From assembly GCF_000426585.1 (NCBI RefSeq), contig NZ_AUFQ01000006.1:96585-160584 (forward strand): a stretch of DNA of 64,000 nt. The letters are read 5' to 3'. The stretch comes from Segatella baroniae DSM 16972 = JCM 13447. Lineage in GTDB: Bacteria > Bacteroidota > Bacteroidia > Bacteroidales > Bacteroidaceae. Shown piece by piece: positions 26,912 through 34,629 of this stretch. Numbering within the stretch: position 1 is the first letter of the stretch; each line of letters begins with the position of its first letter. The position numbers and the translations under genes are program-made. The notes under the pieces are model-generated. The model saw nothing but the letters and a program-made list of their open reading frames with translations. It was not told the origin of the DNA and ran no database searches.

Positions 26912-26964
26912 GAAACCACCGTCACCCCGCATTGCCACGTCAATGAAGAGTGGCTGTCATACGA

Positions 26965-27010
26965 GTGAATCCAAAAAGTCCTTTGTCCGGCTTTTTGGAT
27001 TCACTTTTTT
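26965..27010 (+). terminator. Terminator of the acpP-fabF-rnc operon
   Basis: A 14-bp perfect stem (26965-26978 with 26991-27004) followed by six T. Confidence 0.92.
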
Positions 27011-27095
27011 CGTTCCCCCCATCCTTATTCCTGCCGGTAGAAGTCACCCGCCGCAAACCGCTTTGCGAGTTCTTGGGGACGGGGCATGACACTTC

Positions 27096-28607
27096 TCACT
27101 TCTCATTCACTTTTATTTCCACCTTGCCGTCAGGCTCGGAGGGGACGAGGAGGTCCACCACTGTCATCCAGTCGGTGTAGTGGAGGCGGATGTGGAGGGT
27201 GCCGTCGGGGCGGAAGGCGTAGCCGCCGGACAAGGCGAAGGGGCCGTGAATGCCACGGAAGCGGCCTTGCGCGCCGATGGAATAGACGGGGGTGATGGGC
27301 GTGGAGACGGTGTTCCAGCGGCCGTAGATCATGGGAAGGGCGACGCGGCGGCCGTCTTGCACGTAGGAGAGCGTGAGCCGATTGGAGGCGTCTTGGTGTA
27401 TTTCCAGCTGTTGCCAGCCGCAGTCGTTGGGCGGGAGCGGCCTGTCTTGCCTGAAGGGCGTTTCATGGGGAGGCCTGCTTTGGCCCTGGGGCAACGGCAA
27501 CCGCATGGTGCGGGCATGTTTTCGATGGCGGCGTTCTTCGGAAGCGGACGGTGACGGCAGTTCGCCGTCGGCCACATAGGGCAGCAGGCGCCGCCACACG
27601 AGGTCGCGCTGGCGTGCCCCGTCGACGGCCGAGCACTGCGTCATGACCACCACCATCTGCTTGTCGGGCACCACGAGGATGTATTGTCCGTAGGCGCCGT
27701 CGGCGCGTGCCGCCCCCGGATGTTTGCAACGCCACATCTGATAGCCGTAGCCCGCTCCGCCATTGTCCATCTGCTTGCCCATCATGGCCTTCACCCAGGC
27801 TTCGGGAATGAGCTGGCGACCCTGCCAACGGCCGCCCTGCAACAAGAGTTGGCCGAACTTGGCCAGCGACTCGGCCTGAATGCGCAGCCCCCAGCCACCC
27901 GTGTCGACGCCCTCGGGGCTTTCCTCCCACTCCACCTGCGTGATGTGCAGGGGCTGGAAGAGGCGGGTTGTCAGATAGTCGAGTGTGGACTGGCCCGTGG
28001 CCTTTTGCAGGATGGCACTCAACAGATAGGTGCACATGGAGTCGTACTTGAACAGCCGACCGGGTTGGCCGATGGGTTTCGAGAGCCAGCAGCGTGTCCA
28101 TTGGGTCTCAGTATTGCGGAATCCCCAGTCGGGTTCTATGCCCGACGACATCGTGAGCAGATGGCGCACGGTCATCGCCCGCAGGTTGACGGAGTCGGGG
28201 TGGCTCATCGGGAAGAAGTCGGCCACACGGCTGTCGAGCCGCAGGCGGCCCTCGTCGATGGCAATGCCGACGGCCGCCGCCACGAAGGTCTTGGAGCAGG
28301 AGTACATCGTGTGCATGCTCTCGGCCTTGAAGGGTGCGGGGTAGCACTCGTAGGCCACCTTGCCGTGGCGCATCACCACGAGACTGTGCATGTTGGCGCG
28401 GGGCAACGCCATGAGCGAGTCCATCAGTCGGCTCACCACGCGCGAGGGTATGCCCACGGCTTCGGGACAGGTGCGGGGCAGGTCGCCCACCTGGGCATGG
28501 AGGGGCAAGGCGAAGAGTAAAATAACACCTATCCAGGAGCCTCCCCCGCCCCTCCAAAGGAGGGGAGTGCCTGCCGGTTTGAATATTAAAGACTTGATAT
28601 GCTTCAT
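27096..28607 (-). CDS. Serine hydrolase, beta-lactamase/class C superfamily, exported
   Basis: A member of the penicillin-binding-protein-like serine hydrolase superfamily (esterases, D-aminopeptidases, peptidases); nothing here marks it as a resistance beta-lactamase. The 503-residue protein has the nucleophile motif SCSK in MYSCSKTFVAAAVGIAIDEG and a Tyr motif in FKYDSMCTYLLSAIL. A C-terminal region of about 130 residues follows the catalytic domain. The N-terminus is odd: between MKHIKSLIF and the hydrophobic stretch WIGVILLFALPLHAQ lie 15 residues (KPAGTPLLWRGGGGS) encoded by a copy of the GC-rich dispersed repeat. It keeps frame and splits an otherwise normal signal peptide. The gene lies 62 bp behind the regulator gene and the gap is a simple repeat. 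Confidence 0.88.
   Translation of the reverse strand: MKHIKSLIFKPAGTPLLWRGGGGSWIGVILLFALPLHAQVGDLPRTCPEAVGIPSRVVSRLMDSLMALPRANMHSLVVMRHGKVAYECYPAPFKAESMHTMYSCSKTFVAAAVGIAIDEGRLRLDSRVADFFPMSHPDSVNLRAMTVRHLLTMSSGIEPDWGFRNTETQWTRCWLSKPIGQPGRLFKYDSMCTYLLSAILQKATGQSTLDYLTTRLFQPLHITQVEWEESPEGVDTGGWGLRIQAESLAKFGQLLLQGGRWQGRQLIPEAWVKAMMGKQMDNGGAGYGYQMWRCKHPGAARADGAYGQYILVVPDKQMVVVMTQCSAVDGARQRDLVWRRLLPYVADGELPSPSASEERRHRKHARTMRLPLPQGQSRPPHETPFRQDRPLPPNDCGWQQLEIHQDASNRLTLSYVQDGRRVALPMIYGRWNTVSTPITPVYSIGAQGRFRGIHGPFALSGGYAFRPDGTLHIRLHYTDWMTVVDLLVPSEPDGKVEIKVNEK
28539..28582 (+). repeat. GC-rich palindromic dispersed repeat, copy B, inside a coding region
   Basis: It is nearly identical to copy A at 21099 and lies entirely within codons 9-23 of the serine hydrolase gene on the opposite strand. 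Confidence 0.88.
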
Positions 28608-28669
28608 TTCACACTTGACATTTCACATTTAAAACTTCACACTCCACATTCCTCATTTCACATTCCTCA
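28608..28669 (-). repeat. TGTGAAATG-type repeat filling the regulator-hydrolase gap
   Basis: On the minus strand the whole 62-bp gap consists of imperfect copies of TGAGGAATGTGAAATG and TGTGAAGT units. The last one runs directly into the start codon of the serine hydrolase. Confidence 0.75.
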
Positions 28670-31387
28670 TTACCTAAAATCGATCAGGAAGGCGGCAAGG
28701 TCGTCGCCCTCGGCCAGGTTGAACTTCCTGCGGAGCCGATAGCGGGCGCCCTCCACGCCGCGCACCGACATGGCGGTCACCCGGGCGATGTCCTTGGTGC
28801 TGAGGTTGAGGCGCAAGTAGGCGCAGAACTTCAGGTCGTTGGGTGTCAGCGTGGGGTAGCGTTCGCGCAGATGGCGGAAGAACTGCTTGTGGATCAGGTC
28901 GAAGTTCTCGCGGAACAGCTTCCAGTAGTCGTCGTCGCGCACGTCGCGGCTCGCCACGGCGTCCATGGCCATCGTCGCTATCTCGCGTCCCTTGTCCTGC
29001 AGCTGCTGTTCGAGCAGCTGTTTCTGCTGTCCCTCGATGATGCGCTGCTTCTCGAAGAGCTCCAATTCCTGGCGCATGCGCTCTGCTTCGGCCCTCAGCA
29101 TGTGGCGTCGCAGCAGTTTGCCGGTGCGCCATCGCGTGAAAGCCCACAGGCCGGCGGCAAGCATCAGCAGGTAGACCGCAAGCATGGGATAGCTCAAGAG
29201 CGTGGGGCGGGGGTGGGCGAAGGCATACCGGAGGGTGGAGAGACGTCGCCCGTCGCTGTCGCGCACCGAGCATTCCAGTTCGTAGGAGCCGTATTTCAGA
29301 CTGCTGTAGTGGGCTTCGGGCCGGGCCGCGACGGTCTCCATGTCGATTCCCGCTCCCCGCAGGCGGAAATGGAAGCGCAGCGGCGCGTTGTTGTAGTTGG
29401 GGCAACTCAGCACAATCGTCATGTCTCCCTTCACGTCGGGCCGTCTTCCGTCGACGGCGATGTCGTGGATACGGTTGGCCGCGTCCGTGAAGTAAGCCCT
29501 TCTGACGGCCAGTTCGGGTGCCGCCGGCCTGCCGTCCCGCCCCACGGAGCGCAAGTCCATGCGTCCCACGCCCCCGTTGAGGCAGAAGTAGGCCACGTCG
29601 TCGAACACCCTGACGTTGTTTTGGTTGTCGCCGCATTCCAGTCCGAAGAACTTCGCAGGCACGTACAGCTCCTGCCGGTAGCGTCCGTTGCGGTAGGCCA
29701 CGAGCATGTAGCCCTTCGATGAGGTGAGCCAGAAGCGGCCGTTGTCTACCGTCGTGGCCGAAATGACATTGCCCGGGGCCAGCCGGTTGAGGGCCTCGAA
29801 GGGTCGTGGCGGCTGCTTGTCGGCCGCGAGATACAGCCGGCGGCCGTCCGACAGCACCACTTCGCCCCGTATCTTCATCACATGAATCTGCACGCCGCCC
29901 CCCTCGGGGTCGAGTGTGGGATAGTAGCGCATGCGTGCCACCCGCCGCAGGTCGGCCGTCAGTTCGATGCGGTAGCAGCCCTTGTTCATGTTGGTGGCCC
30001 AGACGACGCCGTGGCTGTCGATTTCCAACTGCCTCACGGGCCCCATGAAGCCCGCCACGTTGTTGCGGAACACCCATCGGCCGTCCACGTTGCGGTAGAT
30101 GCGCAGCTCCGAATAGCTAGCTTCTACGAGATAGTCGTTGTCCTCGCCCACGTTGTAGCGGCGCAACGCCGTGCTGCTGGCCTCGCCGCTGCCGGGCAGG
30201 GCGTAGCTCCGGGTGGCGTCGATGATGCGCGTGCCGTGGTTGTTGCCCACGACGATCTGGCGGCCGAAGCGCGATATGTGCCAGTTCTGGCCCTGCGTGC
30301 CCTCCACGGCCATGAAGCCGGAGCCGTCGTAAAGCAAGGTGTTCTGGTTGGTGGCGACGTACATGCCCGCCGAAGTGTCGAACACGTCGTAAACCATGCC
30401 CATCGGTCCCGTCAGAAGCGTGTAGCGGCTGCCCCGGTGGATGAGTGCCAGGCCCGTGTCGAGGGCCGCCCACACGTTGTCGTCGGCGTCGGCGTAGAGT
30501 CCCAGCACGGTGTTGTTCTGCAACAGGTTTGACCGGTCGTAGTGCCAGGCCAGCCGCCCCTTGCGGTCGATGCCGTAGATGCCGCCCATGATGGTGCCGA
30601 TGACGATGGTGGTGCCGTCGCGGGTGAGGGTGGCGCGGTTGACCTGTCGGCGTCGCAGCTCGGCGTCGACGGCGGTGGCGAAGGGCGTCACGCGGCGGCC
30701 GTCGAAGAGATAGAGGCCGTGAAACTCGGTGCAGAGCAGCATGCGGCCCGCCGACAGCGACAAGGCGGCCACGACGCCGTCGCCGCCAAGGGCCTCGCGG
30801 CTGACGACGGGGGCGTAGTGGCCGCCCGCCAGCAGGCAGAAAGGGCCGTCGACGAGCTGCACGTAGATGCGGCCGTCGAGTTGGAAGAAGTAGAGTGGAA
30901 GCTGGTGGGGCGTGAAATGGCCCGTCACCTGCCGGCCGTCGTACTCGAACCACGAGCAGAACGACTGGAAATAGATGTGTCCGTTGCGCCCCTTCACGAT
31001 GTTCCATATTTCATCGTCGTGGGGCTTGAAGCCCTTGAGCCGGCTCCAAAGCGACGTGAAGCGGTGCCGGCCGTGGTCGTCGCGCTCGAAATAGCCGAAC
31101 TCCTCGTAGGACCCCACGTAGACGCGGTCGCCGTCGGCCATCAGCGAGCGGGCCACGGCGCGGCCCGGCAGGGGCGTCGTCGTCCAGTTGTAGCCGTCGA
31201 AGGAGAGCATGCCCGAGTTGTTGCCGAAGAACATCATGCCGCGCGCGTCCTGCGTGACCGACCAGTTCTGCAGTCCGCCGTCGTAGTCGAGCGAACTGTA
31301 GTTGGTGAGCACGGGCACGAAGCCCGCCGCCACGCCGTGCGGCACGACCAGGAACAGTGCCATGAGACAGAGCAGCACCCGCTTCAT
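28670..31387 (-). CDS. Membrane-spanning propeller regulator with HTH output, no kinase
   Basis: A 905-residue sensor-regulator. It has a signal peptide (about 1-20), a long periplasmic region of two-component-regulator-type propeller repeats (WSVTQDARGMMFFGNNSGMLSFDGYNW), a Y_Y_Y-like domain near 640-725 (NNAPLRFHFRLRGAGIDMETVAA), one membrane segment near 730-752, a charged coiled coil (about 760-820) and a C-terminal helix-turn-helix of LuxR type at about 840-905 (LTPNDLKFCAYLRLNLSTKDIARVTAMSVRGVEGARYRLRRKF). Hybrid two-component systems of polysaccharide loci have a histidine kinase here; this protein lacks one, so it would couple an external signal directly to DNA binding. The ADP-ribosylglycohydrolase gene ends 6 bp upstream and the serine hydrolase follows, so these are likely its operon partners. 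Confidence 0.88.
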   Translation of the reverse strand: MKRVLLCLMALFLVVPHGVAAGFVPVLTNYSSLDYDGGLQNWSVTQDARGMMFFGNNSGMLSFDGYNWTTTPLPGRAVARSLMADGDRVYVGSYEEFGYFERDDHGRHRFTSLWSRLKGFKPHDDEIWNIVKGRNGHIYFQSFCSWFEYDGRQVTGHFTPHQLPLYFFQLDGRIYVQLVDGPFCLLAGGHYAPVVSREALGGDGVVAALSLSAGRMLLCTEFHGLYLFDGRRVTPFATAVDAELRRRQVNRATLTRDGTTIVIGTIMGGIYGIDRKGRLAWHYDRSNLLQNNTVLGLYADADDNVWAALDTGLALIHRGSRYTLLTGPMGMVYDVFDTSAGMYVATNQNTLLYDGSGFMAVEGTQGQNWHISRFGRQIVVGNNHGTRIIDATRSYALPGSGEASSTALRRYNVGEDNDYLVEASYSELRIYRNVDGRWVFRNNVAGFMGPVRQLEIDSHGVVWATNMNKGCYRIELTADLRRVARMRYYPTLDPEGGGVQIHVMKIRGEVVLSDGRRLYLAADKQPPRPFEALNRLAPGNVISATTVDNGRFWLTSSKGYMLVAYRNGRYRQELYVPAKFFGLECGDNQNNVRVFDDVAYFCLNGGVGRMDLRSVGRDGRPAAPELAVRRAYFTDAANRIHDIAVDGRRPDVKGDMTIVLSCPNYNNAPLRFHFRLRGAGIDMETVAARPEAHYSSLKYGSYELECSVRDSDGRRLSTLRYAFAHPRPTLLSYPMLAVYLLMLAAGLWAFTRWRTGKLLRRHMLRAEAERMRQELELFEKQRIIEGQQKQLLEQQLQDKGREIATMAMDAVASRDVRDDDYWKLFRENFDLIHKQFFRHLRERYPTLTPNDLKFCAYLRLNLSTKDIARVTAMSVRGVEGARYRLRRKFNLAEGDDLAAFLIDFR

Positions 31388-31393
31388 CGGCCC

Positions 31394-32185
31394 CTACGCT
31401 ATGTCGTCCGCCATGCGCCCGTAGAACTGCTCCACGATGTCGAGCATGTCGTCGGGCAGATACTCGAAAGCGCGGCCCACCATGTCGTCGGGAACCTCGT
31501 AGTAGGCCTCGGCTATGCTGCCGCAGATGGCCGCCTTGGTGTCGGTGTCGCCGCCGGCCGCCACGGCGGTGCGGATGGCGTCCTCGAAGTTCTGGCTCTC
31601 CATGAAGCAGCTGATGGCGTAGGGCACGGTCTCCTGGCAGGTGCCGTCGAAATGGTCTTCGCTGCCGATGCGGTAGATGTCGGCCAGCGGCGGGATGTCG
31701 TAGTGGAAGTTGCGCTTCACGGCGCCCCACAGCTCGTCCTTCGTGATGCGGCAGGTGCGCAGCCAGTAGATGAGCGTGGCCACGCACTGGGCGCCGTTGA
31801 CGCCCTCGGGATGGTCGTGGCTCACGACGGCCGACCGGCGGGCCTCGTCGAGCACCTCGTGGTAGTCGTCGAAGAGCCATCCCACGGGACTCACACGCAT
31901 GGCCGAGCCGTTGCCGCAGCTGCCGGTGGGCTGCGGGTCGTCGCTCTCCACCCACCTCAGGAACCACTCGCCGTAGCCGCCCATGGGGTTGGGATAGCGG
32001 CGGCACCAGTCGTGCAGCGCGTCCTTGTAGGGCCGATGGTTCATGATGGCGTCGGCAACGGCCACCGTGCAGATGGTGTCGTCGGTGTAGCTGCACTCGG
32101 ATGTGAAGAATGTGAAGTTGCGGTTGGGTTGTTTTGAAAATTCAAAACGCGACCCGACAATGTCGCCTATAATCGCTCCTATCAT
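31394..32185 (-). CDS. ADP-ribosylglycohydrolase family protein
   Basis: A member of the DraG/ARH family, whose members remove ADP-ribose from proteins or small molecules using two metal ions, in the cytoplasm. The 263-residue protein has the N-terminal motif MIGAIIGDIVGSRFEF, the metal-binding motif YTDDT near residues 36-40 and the C-terminal motif GGDTDTKAAICGSIAEAYY. Both halves of the metal site look intact. Family members can also act on other substrates, so the actual target is open. It lies 44 bp after the tRNA-Arg gene and 6 bp before the regulator gene, probably on one transcript with the latter. Confidence 0.92.
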   Translation of the reverse strand: MIGAIIGDIVGSRFEFSKQPNRNFTFFTSECSYTDDTICTVAVADAIMNHRPYKDALHDWCRRYPNPMGGYGEWFLRWVESDDPQPTGSCGNGSAMRVSPVGWLFDDYHEVLDEARRSAVVSHDHPEGVNGAQCVATLIYWLRTCRITKDELWGAVKRNFHYDIPPLADIYRIGSEDHFDGTCQETVPYAISCFMESQNFEDAIRTAVAAGGDTDTKAAICGSIAEAYYEVPDDMVGRAFEYLPDDMLDIVEQFYGRMADDIA

Positions 32186-32229
32186 GTTTCTAAGGTATAA
32201 TTGAAGGTTGGCGTAAGAAGAAGAAAACG

Positions 32230-32301
32230 TGGTTCCACCGAGAATCGAACTCGGATCAAAGGTTTAGGAAACCTCCGTTCTATCCATTAAACTATGGAAC
32301 C
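32230..32301 (-). tRNA. tRNA-Arg (anticodon CCT)
   Basis: The cloverleaf folds completely. The acceptor stem is GGTTCCA / TGGAACC, the D-stem GTTT / GAAC. The anticodon stem GAGGT / ACCTT has loop TTCCTAA (anticodon CCT, reading AGG). The T-stem is CCGAG / CTCGG with loop TTCGATT. The discriminator is A and the 3' CCA is not encoded. Confidence 0.95.
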
Positions 32302-32330
32302 ATGGGCCAACGGTGCACCGCTTGACCTCC

Positions 32331-32362
32331 GCAAAGGTAATTCAAAAAGCCTACATTTCAAA
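32331..32362 (-). promoter_or_regulatory. tRNA-Arg promoter
   Basis: On the minus strand TTTG (32359-32362), 19 bp, then TACCTTTGC (32331-32339), 30 bases before the tRNA. It may also drive the ADP-ribosylglycohydrolase operon by read-through. Confidence 0.8.
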
Positions 32363-32484
32363 ATAAATGCCGCATTTTCTTTAAAGGCAAAGAGGAAAAG
32401 TAAAAAGGTAAAAGGGTAAAAAGGTAAAAAGCAAAAAAGGAAAGAGCAAAAGCAAAAAAGATAAGGGGCAGTAAGTGTGGGGCG

Positions 32485-32607
32485 GAAGGGCCGCCGTTGG
32501 TCTGCGAAAGGCCTGCTTTCACAACGCCAAAGGGCTGCTTTCACAACGCCAAAGGGCTGCTTTTGAAGGGCAAGAGGGCTGCTTCCGCAGGCCGAAAGGA
32601 CGGCTTT
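32485..32607. repeat. 22-bp phased repeat array, 6 cores
   Basis: Cores start at 32485, 32507, 32529, 32551, 32573 and 32595, exactly 22 bp apart; 32529 and 32551 are identical AAAGGGCTGCTTT. A weak seventh core may start at 32617. Read in reverse, the left end and its flank closely match 11490-11570. Confidence 0.88.
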
Positions 32608-32856
32608 GGGCGGCTTGGTCGCCTTTTTTTCAGCAATGCCCGGATGATGTCGTACCCATTTCCAGTCAAGGAACATGCGATGACCAGCGGAATGAAGATT
32701 GACAATAGGGGCCAGGAGATGATGAAATGCGTGGATGTCGGAACAGACAGCAAACAGGCAGCTTGCGATTTGCTGTGCTTTGATTTTGTATGGACAATCG
32801 GCGATGGCGACAATGATTGATGGATTTGGCACGCGTGAGTCAACAATTTAAACGTT

Positions 32857-32891
32857 TTTGGCCTGTATTGATAAAATAATCGTAAATTTGC
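32857..32891 (+). promoter_or_regulatory. Promoter of the sigma-FecR-SusCD operon
   Basis: TTTG at 32857-32860 and TAAATTTGC at 32883-32891 (spacing 22), 22 bases before the sigma factor start. Confidence 0.65.
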
Positions 32892-32913
32892 CGACGGTGT
32901 TTTGACGTGAGAG

Positions 32914-33411
32914 ATGACTTTCGACGAATTGTTCCGTAAATACTATGTCCCCATGGTGCTTTATGCCGACCGCACCCTTCGCGACCGTCATGTGAGCGAA
33001 AACGTGGTTCAGGACGTGTTTGTCAGGCTGTGGAAGCAGCATGGCACGATGGACGGCGGGGCGGACTTGAAGAACTATCTCTTCGTGATGGTGCGCAACC
33101 GCATGCTCGACGAGCTGCGCCGACGCCGCGTGGAACGGAAATACCGGAGCGACGTCGCGCGAATGGCTGCGGAATCGGAGGAGGACGACCGTTTTGAGAT
33201 GGAAGTCTACGAACGTCTTTATGCCGCCATCGACCAGCTTCCGAAGAAAACCGCCGAAGTGCTGCGGCTCAAACTCATGGGCATGAGCTATGAGGACATC
33301 GCCCGGCGACAGGACATTTCACCGGAAACCGTACACAGCCATCTGCGCCATGGCATTGCAAGGCTGCGCGGGAAAATAAGCAAAGACCTGCTTTCTTTGC
33401 TGTTTTTGTAA
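32914..33411 (+). CDS. ECF RNA polymerase sigma factor
   Basis: A 165-residue extracytoplasmic-function sigma-70 factor. Region 2 covers about 1-70 (FDELFRKYYVPMVLYADRTL to VVQDVFVRLWKQ). Region 4 covers about 105-160 (IDQLPKKTAEVLRLKLMGMSYEDIARRQDISPETVHSHLRHGIARLRG), a clear helix-turn-helix. It is followed 47 bp later by a FecR-type anti-sigma gene and then an STN-bearing SusC, so it should be released when the SusC receptor is occupied and then transcribe the uptake genes. Its target promoters are not visible as a distinct motif. Confidence 0.94.
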   Translation: MTFDELFRKYYVPMVLYADRTLRDRHVSENVVQDVFVRLWKQHGTMDGGADLKNYLFVMVRNRMLDELRRRRVERKYRSDVARMAAESEEDDRFEMEVYERLYAAIDQLPKKTAEVLRLKLMGMSYEDIARRQDISPETVHSHLRHGIARLRGKISKDLLSLLFL

Positions 33412-33458
33412 AAAAGAAGCCTTTTCTTTTAACCATTTGTTGCTTTTTCCACGTATTC

Positions 33459-34610
33459 ATGAAAAAAGAACAACACATGGACATCCAACATCTGATTATA
33501 AAATCAATCTATGCCGCGCTGTCTGCCGCCGAGCGTCGGCAGCTTGAAGCCTGGCTTCGCGCCCCCGGCCATCAGGCCGTCTATGACCGTATCATCGCCA
33601 ATTTGTCGGCTCCCGGCCATTCCGTGGAGGACATCGGCAGGCTGGATGTGTCCCAGGCTCTGCGACAAGTCAAGGCCCTTGCCGCCGAAACCATCGAGCG
33701 TCCGTCGCGCCGTCGCGGGCTTCGCCGGTGGCTTGGGCGGGCCGTTGCCGCGGCAGCCGTCGTGGCGGGCGTGGGCGTCGGGCTGTGGTGGTACGAAGAC
33801 TACACCCGCGTCACGCCGCCGCAGCTGTCGGCCGAGGTGAGGCAGGGCATTCGTTCGGCCATTCGCCACGAGAGTTTGCTGACGCCCGACGAAGTCCGTC
33901 AGCCTTCGGCGCCGCTCGACAAGCGGGAACTGGAGACCTTCGGAATCGGCGAGAGCGAAGATGTGGCCCGCGAACTGATGGACGCCAAGCGTGTGAGAAC
34001 CTATATAAATAAGGAGTATTGGCTGACATTGCCCGACGGCACGATGGTCCATCTGGCCGACGATTCCCGTCTGATCTATCCCGAAACTTTCGGCCGTGGC
34101 GACCGAAACGTGTGCCTGGAGGGTGAAGGCTACTTCCTCGTGGCCCACGACAGGAGCCGCCGCTTCATCGTGCATACGCCCCATGGCCGCGTTTGCGACT
34201 ACGGGACGGAGTTCGACGTGAACACCCGCGACATCTCCGGAACCAGCGTGGTGCTGGTCAGCGGCAGCGTGGGCGTCATTCCCGCAGGCGGAAGGGAGCG
34301 GCTCATGCTGCCCGGTCAGAAAGCCGACATCGTGGATGGCGGCGTCGTGGTGCAGCCGGTGGACACAGCCCCCTACACGGCCTGGAACACCGGACGTCTG
34401 GCATTCCGCCGTTGGCCGCTGCGCCGCATCATGGCCGTGGTCGGCAAGTGGTATGGCAGGCAGGTTGTCTTCCTCTCCGAACAGTCGGAACAGAAGACCT
34501 TCAGCGGCACCTTCGACCGCTACGACGGCATGGAGTCGACGCTGGAGGCCATCCGCGAGGGCACCGGATTGCAGATAGAGACAGAGAAAGACCGGTTGGT
34601 CGTTTATTAA
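33459..34610 (+). CDS. FecR-family anti-sigma factor
   Basis: An inner-membrane anti-sigma factor that holds the ECF sigma factor and responds to the STN domain of the outer membrane receptor. In the 383-residue protein the cytoplasmic part is about 1-85 and the single membrane segment about 90-110 (AVAAAAVVAGVGVGLWW). A periplasmic FecR domain follows (TYINKEYWLTLPDGTMVHLADDSRLIYPETF to CDYGTEFDVNTRD). The C-terminal DUF4974/STN-like domain is at about 305-383 (RRWPLRRIMAVVGKWYGRQVVF to KTFSGTFDRYDGMESTLEAI). The start could also be the in-frame Met at codon 7. The gene lies between the sigma factor and SusC genes, all on one strand. Confidence 0.94.
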   Translation: MKKEQHMDIQHLIIKSIYAALSAAERRQLEAWLRAPGHQAVYDRIIANLSAPGHSVEDIGRLDVSQALRQVKALAAETIERPSRRRGLRRWLGRAVAAAAVVAGVGVGLWWYEDYTRVTPPQLSAEVRQGIRSAIRHESLLTPDEVRQPSAPLDKRELETFGIGESEDVARELMDAKRVRTYINKEYWLTLPDGTMVHLADDSRLIYPETFGRGDRNVCLEGEGYFLVAHDRSRRFIVHTPHGRVCDYGTEFDVNTRDISGTSVVLVSGSVGVIPAGGRERLMLPGQKADIVDGGVVVQPVDTAPYTAWNTGRLAFRRWPLRRIMAVVGKWYGRQVVFLSEQSEQKTFSGTFDRYDGMESTLEAIREGTGLQIETEKDRLVVY

Positions 34611-34629
34611 CCTAATAATATTGTTTTAT

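Larger units (their letters stand above)
32302..32913. other. Intergenic repeat region between tRNA-Arg and the sigma factor gene
   Basis: It contains the tRNA promoter, a reversed TTTTTACC octamer tract (32395-32460), a six- to seven-core 22-bp phased array (32485-32607 or slightly further), about 220 bp of unremarkable sequence, and the sigma factor promoter. The open frames across the array have no supporting features. Confidence 0.7.

Noticed and set aside
27096..28607. Beta-lactamase conferring antibiotic resistance
   Set aside because: It has only the general serine-hydrolase motifs and an extra C-terminal region; the superfamily is mostly esterases and peptidases.
32485..32607. CRISPR array
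   Set aside because: Cores are only 13 bp, gaps 9 bp and partly similar, units vary, and no cas genes are present.
32287..32846. Minus-strand frames of 101-181 codons between tRNA-Arg and the sigma factor gene
   Set aside because: They consist largely of the phased array and the octamer tract and overlap the tRNA.
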